From Halieaceae bacterium (GTDB lineage Bacteria; Pseudomonadota; Gammaproteobacteria; Pseudomonadales; Halieaceae): DNA of 39,984 nt. How positions within the stretch are numbered: position 1 is the stretch's first letter; each line of letters opens with the position of its first letter. The notes beneath the pieces were generated by a model that saw only the letters and a program-made list of their open reading frames with translations, was not told the origin of the DNA and ran no database searches. This document shows positions 18,772 through 29,695 of this stretch, piece after piece. The translations under genes and the position numbers were made by a program. The DNA is taken from contig JANQLM010000008.1 of assembly GCA_028280635.1 (NCBI GenBank), forward strand, positions 1 through 39,984, in the 5' to 3' direction.

Positions 18772-19170
18772 ATGCGTCATCGTCACAGTGGACGTCAGCT
18801 AAATCGCAACAGCTCGCATCGCAAGGCCATGTTCCGCAACATGACTGCGTCCCTCGTGGAACACGAGCTGATCAAGACCACGCTGCCCAAGGCCAAGGAA
18901 CTCCGCCGTGTGGCCGAGCCCCTGATTACGCTGGCCAAGAACGACAGCGTTGCCAATCGTCGCCTGGCGTTTGACCGCCTGCGCAACAAAGACGCGGTCG
19001 GCAAGCTGTTCGCCGAGCTTGGCCCGCGCTACCAGGAGCGCCCCGGTGGCTATATTCGCATTCTCAAGTGTGGCTACCGCGCCGGGGACAAGGCACCCAT
19101 GGCCTACGTAGAGCTGGTGGATCGTCCGACCTTTGATGCCGACGACGCTTTCGAGGACGATGACGAGTAA
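18772..19170 (+). CDS. rplQ: 50S ribosomal protein L17
   Basis: A 132-residue L17 near the peptide tunnel exit. It begins [20 protein letters not shown] and has [20 protein letters not shown]. The C-terminal tail after ELVDRP is strongly acidic ([11 protein letters not shown]), which is unusual for a ribosomal protein but located outside the conserved fold. AGGA lies upstream of the ATG. Last gene of the alpha operon. Confidence 0.97.
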   Translation: MRHRHSGRQLNRNSSHRKAMFRNMTASLVEHELIKTTLPKAKELRRVAEPLITLAKNDSVANRRLAFDRLRNKDAVGKLFAELGPRYQERPGGYIRILKCGYRAGDKAPMAYVELVDRPTFDADDAFEDDDE

Positions 19171-19200
19171 CTCCCCGCCGCGTTTTTTGGCAGTTTAGAG

Positions 19201-19226
19201 AAGCCGGGCGTTGCCCGGCTTTTTTG
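19201..19226 (+). terminator. Intrinsic terminator of the alpha operon
   Basis: AAGCCGGGC (19201-19209) pairs with GCCCGGCTT (19213-19221) around a 3-nt loop and is followed by a T-run to 19225. It lies 30 nt after the rplQ stop. Confidence 0.93.
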
Positions 19227-19245
19227 TGGCGGTAAACTAGGCGCC

Positions 19246-19956
19246 ATGGTCGGGAAAGCATTGATGGAAGGGGAGCGGGTACCTGGCCGGCCGGTGTCGC
19301 CTGCACGCTACCTCAGCCTGGTGGCGCTGATGCTGGTGAACCTGTTGCCTGTGCTCGGGGTGCTCTACTTCGGCTGGGACGTGGGCGCGCTCATGATCCT
19401 CTACTGGTCGGAAAACCTGGTGATAGGCTTCTACGCCATTCTCAAGATGCTTGTTGTCTCTCCTGTTGGGGGCATGTTCGGTTCACTGTTCTTCCTGGTG
19501 CACTACGGTGGCTTTTGTGCCGGGCACGGGCTTTTCATTGGCTTGATGCTGCTCGACATGAAGCCCGATGTGCTGGGAGGCGTTAATGACTGGCCGTTCA
19601 TGCTGGTGTTTGTGGAGCTTCTCTTTGACGTGATATCCGCCGTTCTCTCGGTGGCACCACCCGAGTGGCGTTGGGGCTTCGTGGCCCTGGCGTTGAGCCA
19701 CGGCCTATCATTTCTGCAGAACTTCCTGCTTGGCGGCGAGCGCCATCGGGTCGGGATCCGCAGGCTGATGAATGCGCCCTATGCCCGCATGATGGTCCTG
19801 CATGTTGCCATTATCCTGGGCGGATTTGCGGTGGTGTCCATGGGGCAGCCCCTGTGGATGCTGCTGACGCTGGTGGCGCTCAAGCTGGCGCTAGATCTCG
19901 CCCTGCACCTGCGCGAGCACCGCAAACTGGGTGCTATGGTGATCGCGGTGGATTAG
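19246..19956 (+). CDS. DUF6498-like multi-pass membrane protein
   Basis: A 236-residue hydrophobic protein with about six predicted membrane helices. The first helices contain LMLVNLLPVLGVLYFGWDVG and the motif ILYWSENLVIGFYAILKM; the Tyr-Trp-x-Glu-Asn core is what I associate with DUF6498, a family without known function. A later conserved-looking stretch is LALSHGLSFLQNFLLGGE. The ATG at 19246 lies only 20 nt after the terminator T-run; a second in-frame ATG at 19264 is possible. No clear ribosome binding site or promoter is visible. It converges on uvrA, 13 nt away. Confidence 0.65.
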   Translation: MVGKALMEGERVPGRPVSPARYLSLVALMLVNLLPVLGVLYFGWDVGALMILYWSENLVIGFYAILKMLVVSPVGGMFGSLFFLVHYGGFCAGHGLFIGLMLLDMKPDVLGGVNDWPFMLVFVELLFDVISAVLSVAPPEWRWGFVALALSHGLSFLQNFLLGGERHRVGIRRLMNAPYARMMVLHVAIILGGFAVVSMGQPLWMLLTLVALKLALDLALHLREHRKLGAMVIAVD

Positions 19957-19969
19957 TCGTCCCCTGAGC

Positions 19970-22834
<2,865 letters not shown>

Positions 22835-22907
22835 GTTCTACCTTTGCCGTACCACTGGGAATTCGCATTGCTGCAGGCATCCGTGACGGGTGGACACCAA
22901 ACCTTCA

Positions 22908-22937
22908 AGTATATGGCCCTGGGCCAGTCCGCTACAA
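22908..22937 (-). promoter_or_regulatory. Candidate uvrA promoter
   Basis: Read on the - strand, TTGTAG (22937-22932) is 18 bp from TATACT (22913-22908). The predicted start site lies about 70 nt before the uvrA ATG. The -10 is a good match; the -35 is partial. Confidence 0.45.
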
Positions 22938-23081
22938 AGTTATTCGAATATTACGCGTAGTCGGATGCCGTGGATGCCGACAAAAGCTTGCTGTCCCCCA
23001 TTTTGTTCATACTCCCGGGCCGGATTTACTATGAGTGGGCTGTGCCGTGCTACTATTCGCGGCGTTTTATCTGGTAACGCA

Positions 23082-24473
23082 ATGCTGACCAAGACACCCA
23101 TGAATGCACTGGAGCGCCGCTCGGTGGCGGCGCTTGCTGCCCTGTACTGCTTCCGCATGCTGGGCCTGTTCATGGTGTTGCCCCTGCTGGCGTTATACGC
23201 GGACGATCTGGAGGGCGCGACCCCGGCCTTGATCGGCCTGGCGATAGGCGTCTACGGCCTGACCCAGGCGCTGTTGCAGGTGCCGCTGGGGATGCTGTCG
23301 GACCGGGTTGGGCGCCTGCCGGTATTGCTTGCCGGTCTGTCAATCTTCGCCTTTGGCAGCTTTGTCGCCGCCCAGGCAACAACTATCGAGGGTGTCATTA
23401 CCGGGCGCCTGCTGCAGGGCGCGGGCGCCATATCCAGCACGATCATGGCCCTGGTAGCCGACCTGACTCGGGATGAGCAGCGCACCAAGGCCATGGCGCT
23501 GGTGGGTGTTAGCATCGGCTTGTCCTTCGCGCTCGCTATCATGCTGGGTCCGCTGTTGGCCGCGACAGGCGGACTTCCGCTGGTGTTCAATGCCACCGGC
23601 GGCATGGCGCTGCTGGGAATCCTGGTGTTACTGCTGGCGGTACCGCGGGTGCGTCGTGTTGCCACCCACGGTGAGGTGGGCACGGTGCCGGCGCTGTTAT
23701 GGCGTACTCTGCTGGACCGCAACCTGCTGCGGCTCAATACGGGTGTTTTCACCCTGCACTTTCTTCTCATGGCCGCATTTGTCGGCTTGCCGCTGGTGCT
23801 GGAACAGGCGCTGGAGGTGAGCCGTGAGCACCACTGGAAGGTCTACCTGCCGGTACTGATCGCTTCGGTGCTGGGTATGTTCCCCCTGATCGTGCTGGGG
23901 GAGCGGCGCGGCAAGCTGAAACTGGCCCTGGGTATCGGTATCTGCTCGCTTGCCCTGTCCCAGTTGCTGGCCACTGGCACTCTGGGATTGACGGTGTTCT
24001 GCCTGGGACTGTGGCTCTATTTCACGGCCTTCAATTATCTGGAGGCGGCCCTGCCCAGCCTGGTCAGTAAATCGGTATATGCGGGTGGCAAGGGAACGGC
24101 CCTGGGTGTCTATGCCACCTTTCAGTTCCTCGGCGCCTTCGTCGGCGGTGTCGCCGGCGGCCTGGCCCTGCAGTGGGGCGGTACATCGGCGGTACTGATG
24201 CTGTGTGCCGCGGTCGCTCTGATTTGGCTGCCGCTGGCACTCAGCATGCGTACTCCGCAAAACCTCGCCAATCACACCGTGAGGCTGCCTGAGGATTCTG
24301 GCGCCGCTGATGCCGTGCTTGAGCGCCTGCGGGGTGCTGCCGGGGTCGCGGATATGCTGGTGATGCGTGAGGAGGCGACCGTCTACCTGAAAGTCCACGC
24401 CGATGCCTTTGACAGCGGCCTGCTGGCAACGGGCTCTGAAGTCCTGGGGAACCCACTGCCCGAACACAGCTAG
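23082..24473 (+). CDS. MFS transporter, YajR type with C-terminal YAM-like domain
   Basis: A major facilitator superfamily exporter of about 463 residues with 12 helices. The N-terminal half closely follows E. coli YajR: FRMLGLFMVLPLLALYADDL, GLAIGVYGLTQALLQVPLGM, motif A in GMLSDRVGRLPVLLAG, and LVADLTRDEQRTKAMALVGV. After the last helix a soluble tail of about 75 residues contains VLERLRGAAGVADMLVMREE and ATVYLKVHADAF, compatible with the ferredoxin-like YAM domain known in YajR. The substrate is unknown. The frame is open from 22890, but the part before 23082 is not MFS-like; ATGs at 23082 and 23100 are both possible and neither has a strong ribosome binding site. The gene is divergent from uvrA and followed by ssb. 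Confidence 0.85.
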   Translation: MLTKTPMNALERRSVAALAALYCFRMLGLFMVLPLLALYADDLEGATPALIGLAIGVYGLTQALLQVPLGMLSDRVGRLPVLLAGLSIFAFGSFVAAQATTIEGVITGRLLQGAGAISSTIMALVADLTRDEQRTKAMALVGVSIGLSFALAIMLGPLLAATGGLPLVFNATGGMALLGILVLLLAVPRVRRVATHGEVGTVPALLWRTLLDRNLLRLNTGVFTLHFLLMAAFVGLPLVLEQALEVSREHHWKVYLPVLIASVLGMFPLIVLGERRGKLKLALGIGICSLALSQLLATGTLGLTVFCLGLWLYFTAFNYLEAALPSLVSKSVYAGGKGTALGVYATFQFLGAFVGGVAGGLALQWGGTSAVLMLCAAVALIWLPLALSMRTPQNLANHTVRLPEDSGAADAVLERLRGAAGVADMLVMREEATVYLKVHADAFDSGLLATGSEVLGNPLPEHS

Positions 24474-24562
24474 CAGCCAGTTTGACCAGTTTTGCAGTGC
24501 CTGCCCGTGGCATCGATTCGGCGTAATGTTATAGTTTCCCGTTACCAGAACGAGGACAAGAC

Positions 24563-25057
24563 ATGGCCCGCGGCATCAACAAAGTGATTCTAATTGGCAA
24601 CCTGGGCAACGACCCGGAGACCCGCTACACGCAGTCCGGCGCCGCCGTCACCAATATATCCCTGGCCACCAGCGAGAGCTGGAAAGACAAGCAGACCGGT
24701 CAGCCCCAGGAGCGCACGGAGTGGCACCGCGTGGTGTTCTTCAACCGCCTGGCCGAAATTGCCGGAGAGTATCTTCGCAAGGGCTCCAAGGTCTATGTGG
24801 AAGGCTCGCTACGGACCCGCAAGTGGCAGGACCAGTCCGGGCAGGACCGCTACACTACGGAAATCGTCGGCAACGAAATGCAGATGCTCGATAGCCGCGG
24901 CGGCGGCATGGGTGCGCCCTATCCCGACCAGCAGGGCTACGACGCGCCGGCGCCCGCTGCCGCGCAGGCACCGGCGCCCGCCGCCCAGCCCGCGGCAGGT
25001 GGCCAGCCGGCTCCGCCCGCCAGCTTTGAAGACTTCGACGACGACATTCCTTTCTGA
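24563..25057 (+). CDS. ssb: Single-stranded DNA-binding protein
   Basis: A 164-residue SSB that coats single-stranded DNA in replication, repair and recombination. The OB fold (about 1-110) contains [40 protein letters not shown] and [21 protein letters not shown] linker rich in Pro, Ala and Gln follows, and the acidic tip DFDDDIPF, which binds partner proteins, is intact. A TATAGT at 24530-24535 could be a -10 box, but the -35 is unclear. The uvrA-MFS-ssb order is common in Pseudomonas and its relatives. Confidence 0.98.
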   Translation: MARGINKVILIGNLGNDPETRYTQSGAAVTNISLATSESWKDKQTGQPQERTEWHRVVFFNRLAEIAGEYLRKGSKVYVEGSLRTRKWQDQSGQDRYTTEIVGNEMQMLDSRGGGMGAPYPDQQGYDAPAPAAAQAPAPAAQPAAGGQPAPPASFEDFDDDIPF

Positions 25058-25109
25058 CTGCCGCGCGTCGTTGATTGCACCGGGTGTGCGACTGGAGTAG
25101 CGGCTTGCG

Positions 25110-26057
25110 ATGAAAGTGCTGTTAATAGGCTCGGACACGCCGGTGGGGCAGGCACTGTGTAACTTCCTGGACCTCCGTGGCACCGACTACGCTACCCTGA
25201 ACAAGTCGGAGTGTCGCTGGAAAAGCGAGCGCCAGGTCAAGAAGGCCCTGCGCCGCAGCGAGTGTGACCTGGCGGTGGATCTGAGAATCCAGGCCGCCGC
25301 CGATGGTGGCATCCGCATCCACGACGCCGACGTTGAGCGCTGTATGTGGCTGGCGCGCGCCGGGCAGACCCTGAAGACGCCGCTGTTACTGCTCTCCTGT
25401 GCCGCCATATTCGAAGGCACGGGAACCCGCGCCTACCGTGAGGATGACTATCCGGACGGCGTTTCCACCCTGTCCTCGCTGCTGGGCGCGGCGGAGTCTG
25501 CGGTCAGGGACCACAGCGAGCGGCACATCATCCTGCGCATGGGGCCGGTATTCTCGCCGGTAGGCAACAATTCGCTGACCTGGATGCTCAACAGGCTGCA
25601 CGAACACGGCAGTCTCTCCCTCAGCCGCAAGCTGCGTGGCTGCCCGGTAGCAGCGGAGGACGCGGCGCGGGTGGTGTCGGGCATGATCGACCAGTACGGC
25701 TGCGGTCTCGAGACCTGGGGTATCTTTCACTACTGCAGCCCGGATGTGACGAGCTGTTACGAGTTCGCCGAAGTGTTGCTGGCGGCCGCCTACCAGTACA
25801 CGGAATTCCGCGAAGACGACCCATCGATTCTCACCCCTCTGGAGGCGGAAGAGGATGCCGCTGGGGGCGGCGATGAACAGGACTGGGAGACCCTGGAGTT
25901 CCGGCTGGACTGCAGTCGGATCAGGGATACCTTTGCTATCAAGCAACAACCCTGGCGCGCCAGTGTGGCGGGCCATGTTAAACAATATTACGCACAGTAC
26001 CGTGCGAAGGAGCAGGCCGATGGCCAAAGCCTCGGACACCGAGACGCAAGCGCTTGA
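25110..26057 (+). CDS. RmlD-like SDR-fold protein, probably non-catalytic
   Basis: A 315-residue protein with the fold of dTDP-4-dehydrorhamnose reductase (RmlD), part of the extended SDR family. The N-terminal MKVLLIGSDTPVGQALCNFL is a Rossmann glycine motif for NAD(P). At the usual catalytic positions, the STDYVFDG-like strand is replaced by SCAAIFEG, and the YGxSK region reads LGAAE, so the Tyr and Lys of SDR catalysis seem absent. An acidic insertion, EAEEDAAGGGDEQDWETLE, lies near residue 250. It may bind a nucleotide or sugar nucleotide without turnover. GGAG is 12 nt upstream of the ATG. Its 3' end overlaps moaB by 38 nt. Confidence 0.75.
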   Translation: MKVLLIGSDTPVGQALCNFLDLRGTDYATLNKSECRWKSERQVKKALRRSECDLAVDLRIQAAADGGIRIHDADVERCMWLARAGQTLKTPLLLLSCAAIFEGTGTRAYREDDYPDGVSTLSSLLGAAESAVRDHSERHIILRMGPVFSPVGNNSLTWMLNRLHEHGSLSLSRKLRGCPVAAEDAARVVSGMIDQYGCGLETWGIFHYCSPDVTSCYEFAEVLLAAAYQYTEFREDDPSILTPLEAEEDAAGGGDEQDWETLEFRLDCSRIRDTFAIKQQPWRASVAGHVKQYYAQYRAKEQADGQSLGHRDASA

Positions 26058-26550
26058 AATCGCGGTCCTGACCGTTTCGGACACGCGCAGCGAAGCGAAT
26101 GATACCTCTGGTGACTACCTCGCGGAGTCACTCATGGCCGCCGGCCACCGGGTGACGGACCGCCGCATCGTCAAGGACGATATCTACCAGATTCGCGCTG
26201 TGCTGTCGGCCTGGATCGCGGACGACGGGGTCGATTCGGTACTTGTTACCGGCGGCACCGGTTTCTCCGGCCGTGACAGCACACCGGAAGCCGTGGCGCC
26301 GCTGTTCGACAAGGCGATCGAGGGCTTTGGCGAGGTGTTTCGCGCTCTCTCACTGCAGGAAATTGGCTCTTCGACGGTGCAATCCCGGGCCCTGGGGGGC
26401 TTCGCCAACAATACGGTGATTTTCTGCATGCCCGGCTCCACTGGCGCCTGCCGCACCGCCTGGGAAGGCATTATTCGCGACCAGCTCGACAGCACCTATC
26501 GCCCCTGCAATTTTGTTGGCGTGATCCGGGTGCACGGCGAAGGGCACTAG
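26020..26550 (+). CDS. moaB: Molybdenum cofactor biosynthesis protein MoaB
   Basis: A 176-residue protein of the MoaB/MogA fold, involved in adenylylation of molybdopterin or a related step of molybdenum cofactor synthesis. Hallmarks are IAVLTVSDTRSEANDTSGDY, the nucleotide-binding loop LVTGGTGFSGRDSTPEAV (about residue 75) and MPGSTGACRTAWEGII. The ATG at 26020 has GAAGGAG 7 nt upstream. The gene overlaps the previous one by 38 nt in another frame and is followed by moeA after 3 nt, so the two are probably one transcription unit. Confidence 0.95.
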   Translation: MAKASDTETQALEIAVLTVSDTRSEANDTSGDYLAESLMAAGHRVTDRRIVKDDIYQIRAVLSAWIADDGVDSVLVTGGTGFSGRDSTPEAVAPLFDKAIEGFGEVFRALSLQEIGSSTVQSRALGGFANNTVIFCMPGSTGACRTAWEGIIRDQLDSTYRPCNFVGVIRVHGEGH

Positions 26551-26553
26551 GAA

Positions 26554-27762
26554 TTGGCCGGGCTGACCCCGCTACAGGACGCGCTGGCGCTTGTTCTCGC
26601 GGATGCGCGACCGGTGGCTGACAACGAACAGCTAGCCCTGGTAGACGCCCTGGGACGCACCCTGGCTGAGAACGTCTCCGCAGCGGTCCCCGTCCCCAAT
26701 GACGACAACAGCGCGATGGACGGCTACGCCCTGCGTGCCGCCGAGTCCGGACAGAGTCTCAAGGTGACTCAGCGCATTCCCGCTGGCAGCGCTGGCAGCG
26801 AGGTGTTACCCGGCACGGCAGCCCGAATTTTCACGGGGGCGCCGGTTCCGCCCGGCGCCGACGCCGTGGCGATGCAGGAAAACTGCTCCCTGGATGGCGA
26901 CAGCCTGCAGCTCACCCAGTCCGTGCAGCCTGGTGAGAATATTCGCCGCCGCGGCCAGGATCTTGAGCGGGGTAGTGTCGTACTCCGTGCCGGGCGCCGA
27001 CTGCAGCCGGAGGATCTCGGTGTACTGGCGTCGGTGGGCACCGCCACCGTGTCCGTGCGACGGCGCCTGGTCGTGGGCATTCTCTCCACCGGAGACGAAT
27101 TGGTAGAACCCGGCACGGCTCCGTCCCTCGCCCCGGGCCAGATATTTAATTCCAATCGCTACACCTTGCAAGGGCTGCTTACCTCCCTCGGGTTTGAGGT
27201 GCGAGATTTTGGCCTGGTGCCTGACGACCCCGATACCACGCGCGAGATACTGCAGGCGGCCGCTGCGGCCAGCGACTGCGTGATCAGCACCGGTGGTGTA
27301 TCCGTGGGGGAGGAAGACCATGTGAAAAGCCAGGTCGAAGCCCTCGGGCATCTGAAGCTGTGGAAACTCAAGGTCAAACCGGGGAAACCGTTGGCCTATG
27401 GCCGTATCGGCGAAACGGGGTTCTTTGGCCTGCCCGGCAACCCGGCGGCAGTCTATGTGACGTTTTCCATGATCGTGCGCCCCTGGTTGCTGCGCTGCCA
27501 GGGTGCGGATGCTGCCTCACCGCTGCCGATTCCCGCGCAGGCGGATTTCGAACACCAACGCGCCGGCTCCCGGCTGGAGTTCCTGCGCGCCCAGCTGCGC
27601 TCCGAAGCGGATGGCCTGCAGGTGCGTCTGCACGACAACCAGAGTTCGGGAGTCCTGAGTTCAGTGAGTTGGGCGAATGCGCTGGTGGTGGTGCCCCCGG
27701 GCCTTACAGTGGCCCGGGGTGATACCGTGGAGGTAATCCTGCTGGATCAGCTAAACCGCTGA
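26554..27762 (+). CDS. moeA: Molybdopterin molybdenumtransferase MoeA
   Basis: A 402-residue MoeA, which inserts molybdate into adenylylated molybdopterin. Visible motifs are [11 protein letters not shown] (about residue 50), [20 protein letters not shown], the MoaB-like domain with [29 protein letters not shown] and [17 protein letters not shown], and a C-terminal beta domain. The start is a TTG at 26554, since the homologous sequence begins at [10 protein letters not shown] and no ATG lies nearby. The stop overlaps the 3' end of the opposing fabB gene by 16 bp. Confidence 0.96.
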   Translation: MAGLTPLQDALALVLADARPVADNEQLALVDALGRTLAENVSAAVPVPNDDNSAMDGYALRAAESGQSLKVTQRIPAGSAGSEVLPGTAARIFTGAPVPPGADAVAMQENCSLDGDSLQLTQSVQPGENIRRRGQDLERGSVVLRAGRRLQPEDLGVLASVGTATVSVRRRLVVGILSTGDELVEPGTAPSLAPGQIFNSNRYTLQGLLTSLGFEVRDFGLVPDDPDTTREILQAAAAASDCVISTGGVSVGEEDHVKSQVEALGHLKLWKLKVKPGKPLAYGRIGETGFFGLPGNPAAVYVTFSMIVRPWLLRCQGADAASPLPIPAQADFEHQRAGSRLEFLRAQLRSEADGLQVRLHDNQSSGVLSSVSWANALVVVPPGLTVARGDTVEVILLDQLNR

Positions 27763-28967
27763 AACACCAGTGAGGCGTTGGTGCCGCCAAAACCAAAGCT
27801 ATTGGACATCACCCGGGTAAGTCCCGCGTTGTCGACGCGTTCGAGCGCGATGGGCATGCCGTCCGCCTCGGGATCGAGGTTTTCGATGTTGGCTGAGGCG
27901 GCAACAAAATCCGCCTGCAACATCAGCAGTGAGTAAATGGCTTCCTGCACGCCGGCCGCGCCGAGTGAGTGGCCGGACAGCGACTTGGTGGAGCCCACCA
28001 GTGGAATGTCCTTGCCCTGGTAGGCTTCCCTGACGGCCTTGAGCTCCTGGATGTCGCCGGCCGGTGTGCTGGTACCGTGGGCATTGATGTAATCTACCGG
28101 GCCCTCGACCGTCGTCAGGGCCTGCTGCATGCAGCGGACGGCGCCTTCGCCGGAGGGTGCTACCATGTCATAGCCATCGGAAGTGGCGCCGTAGCCTACC
28201 AGCTCCGCGTAGATTTTTGCGCCGCGCGCCTGGGCGTGCTCCAGATCCTCCAGTACCAGCATGCCGCCGCCGCCGGCGATCACGAAGCCGTCACGATTGG
28301 CGTCGTAGGCCCGGGATGCTTTCTCCGGTGTTTCGTTGTACTTGGTAGAGAGGGCACCCATAGCGTCAAACAGGCAGGACATGCTCCAGTGCAGCTCTTC
28401 GCCGCCACCGGCAAAAACGATGTCCTGCTTGCCGAGCTGTATCTGCTCCATGCCGTTGCCAATGCAATGGGCACTGGTGCTGCAGGCACTGGAAATCGAA
28501 TAGTTCACGCCCTTGATCTTGAACGGCGTGGCCAGGCAGGCCGAGACCGTGCTGGCCATGGTTTGCGTCACCCGGTAGGGGCCTACCCTGCGCAGGCCTC
28601 GCTCACGCAGGATGTCTGCTGCTTCGACCTGGCTGGAAGAAGAGGCACCGCCGGACCCGGCAATGATGCCGGTGCGGACATTGGACACCATGGACTCATC
28701 CAGCCGGGCGTCTTCGATAGCCTGCTGCATGGCCAGGTAGGCGTAAGCTGCCGCCGGGCCCATAAACCGTAGCTGCTTACGGTCAATCAGCTCGCTGAGA
28801 TCGATGTCGATCGAGCCGGCGACGTGGCTTTTCATGCCCATATCGACCTGCTCCTGCTGGAAGCGGATCCCGGAGCGGCCTTCGCGCAAGGACTCGGTAA
28901 CGGCAGCGGTATCGGTTCCCAGGCAGGACGTGATGCCAATGCCTGTTACTACAACGCGTCTGGACAT
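27747..28967 (-). CDS. fabB: Beta-ketoacyl-ACP synthase I
   Basis: A 406-residue condensing enzyme that elongates unsaturated acyl-ACPs in fatty acid synthesis. The catalytic Cys162 is in [19 protein letters not shown]; the two His are His297 in [13 protein letters not shown] and His333 in [11 protein letters not shown], with Lys328 in GSTKSL. The spacing matches E. coli FabB. The ATG at 28967 has AGGAG upstream. It lies 12 nt after fabA in the fabA-fabB operon. Confidence 0.98.
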   Translation of the reverse strand: MSRRVVVTGIGITSCLGTDTAAVTESLREGRSGIRFQQEQVDMGMKSHVAGSIDIDLSELIDRKQLRFMGPAAAYAYLAMQQAIEDARLDESMVSNVRTGIIAGSGGASSSSQVEAADILRERGLRRVGPYRVTQTMASTVSACLATPFKIKGVNYSISSACSTSAHCIGNGMEQIQLGKQDIVFAGGGEELHWSMSCLFDAMGALSTKYNETPEKASRAYDANRDGFVIAGGGGMLVLEDLEHAQARGAKIYAELVGYGATSDGYDMVAPSGEGAVRCMQQALTTVEGPVDYINAHGTSTPAGDIQELKAVREAYQGKDIPLVGSTKSLSGHSLGAAGVQEAIYSLLMLQADFVAASANIENLDPEADGMPIALERVDNAGLTRVMSNSFGFGGTNASLVFQRFS

Positions 28968-28979
28968 AGGGGCTCCTGC

Positions 28980-29495
28980 TTAAAAGTTGTCGGTCTGTTG
29001 GAACAGGCCTACGCGCAAGTCCTTTGCGAAGTAGATGTCCTTGCCATCGACGGCAACTTTGCCGTCGGCGATACCCATGACCAGCTTGCGTTCGATGACC
29101 CGCTTCACCTCGATGGTGTATTCCACCTTGCTCGCGGTGGGTAGCACCTGGCCAGTAAACTTGATCTCGCCGGCTCCCAGGGCGCGACCGCGGCCCGGGT
29201 TGCCGCGCCAACCCAGGAAGAAGCCCACGAGCTGCCACATAGCGTCCAGGCCCAGGCAACCCGGCATGACCGGGTCGCCGCGGAAGTGGCAGTCGAAGAA
29301 CCAGAGGCTGGGATCGATGTCCAGCTCGGCGACGATTTGCCCCTTGCCAAATTCGCCTCCTTCGGAGCTGATATGGGTCACGCGATCCATCATCAGCATG
29401 TTGTCCAGCGGTAGTTGAGCGTTCCCCGGGCCGAACATCTCGCCGAGGCCGCAGGCGACGAGTTCGTCCTTGGAAAAGCTGTTTTTTGCGGTCAT
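28980..29495 (-). CDS. fabA: 3-hydroxydecanoyl-ACP dehydratase/isomerase
   Basis: A 171-residue bifunctional enzyme that dehydrates 3-hydroxydecanoyl-ACP and isomerises the double bond, the entry step to unsaturated fatty acids. The active residues His70 (in FFDCHFRGD) and Asp84 (in [12 protein letters not shown]) are at the same numbers as in E. coli. It is the first gene of the fabA-fabB operon and is divergent from manC. I see no match to the FabR or FadR palindromes in the upstream gap. Confidence 0.98.
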   Translation of the reverse strand: MTAKNSFSKDELVACGLGEMFGPGNAQLPLDNMLMMDRVTHISSEGGEFGKGQIVAELDIDPSLWFFDCHFRGDPVMPGCLGLDAMWQLVGFFLGWRGNPGRGRALGAGEIKFTGQVLPTASKVEYTIEVKRVIERKLVMGIADGKVAVDGKDIYFAKDLRVGLFQQTDNF

Positions 29496-29534
29496 TTCTT
29501 GGGGGGAATCCTGAGGGGTATGCTTGCGCCCTGC

Positions 29535-29562
29535 ATTCTAAACTCTGGTGACCGCATGTCCA
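29535..29562 (-). promoter_or_regulatory. Candidate fabA-fabB promoter
   Basis: On the - strand, TGGACA (29562-29557) is 16 bp from TAGAAT (29540-29535), with GC following the -10, the same TAGAATGC core as at the S10 and alpha promoters. The predicted start is about 33 nt before the fabA ATG. Confidence 0.6.
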
Positions 29563-29695
29563 GTGTGGGTTACACTTTGCAGCCCCGCAAAAAGCCCGGG
29601 AAACACCGGTAAATGCCAGTGAAAAAGGCCCCTGTGAAGAGCCCAGCCACTCGCCGCCGGGCGCCCGGTTAACCGACAGCGTAAAAGGATATTCG

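Noticed and set aside
22835-23081. A LexA (SOS) box upstream of uvrA
   Set aside because: No CTGT-N8-ACAG or close variant was found by eye in the uvrA-MFS gap. A matrix search would be decisive.
29496-29695. FabR, FadR or DesT operators in the fabA-manC gap
   Set aside because: No palindrome matching the known sites was seen; only a sigma-70-like promoter on the - strand could be supported.
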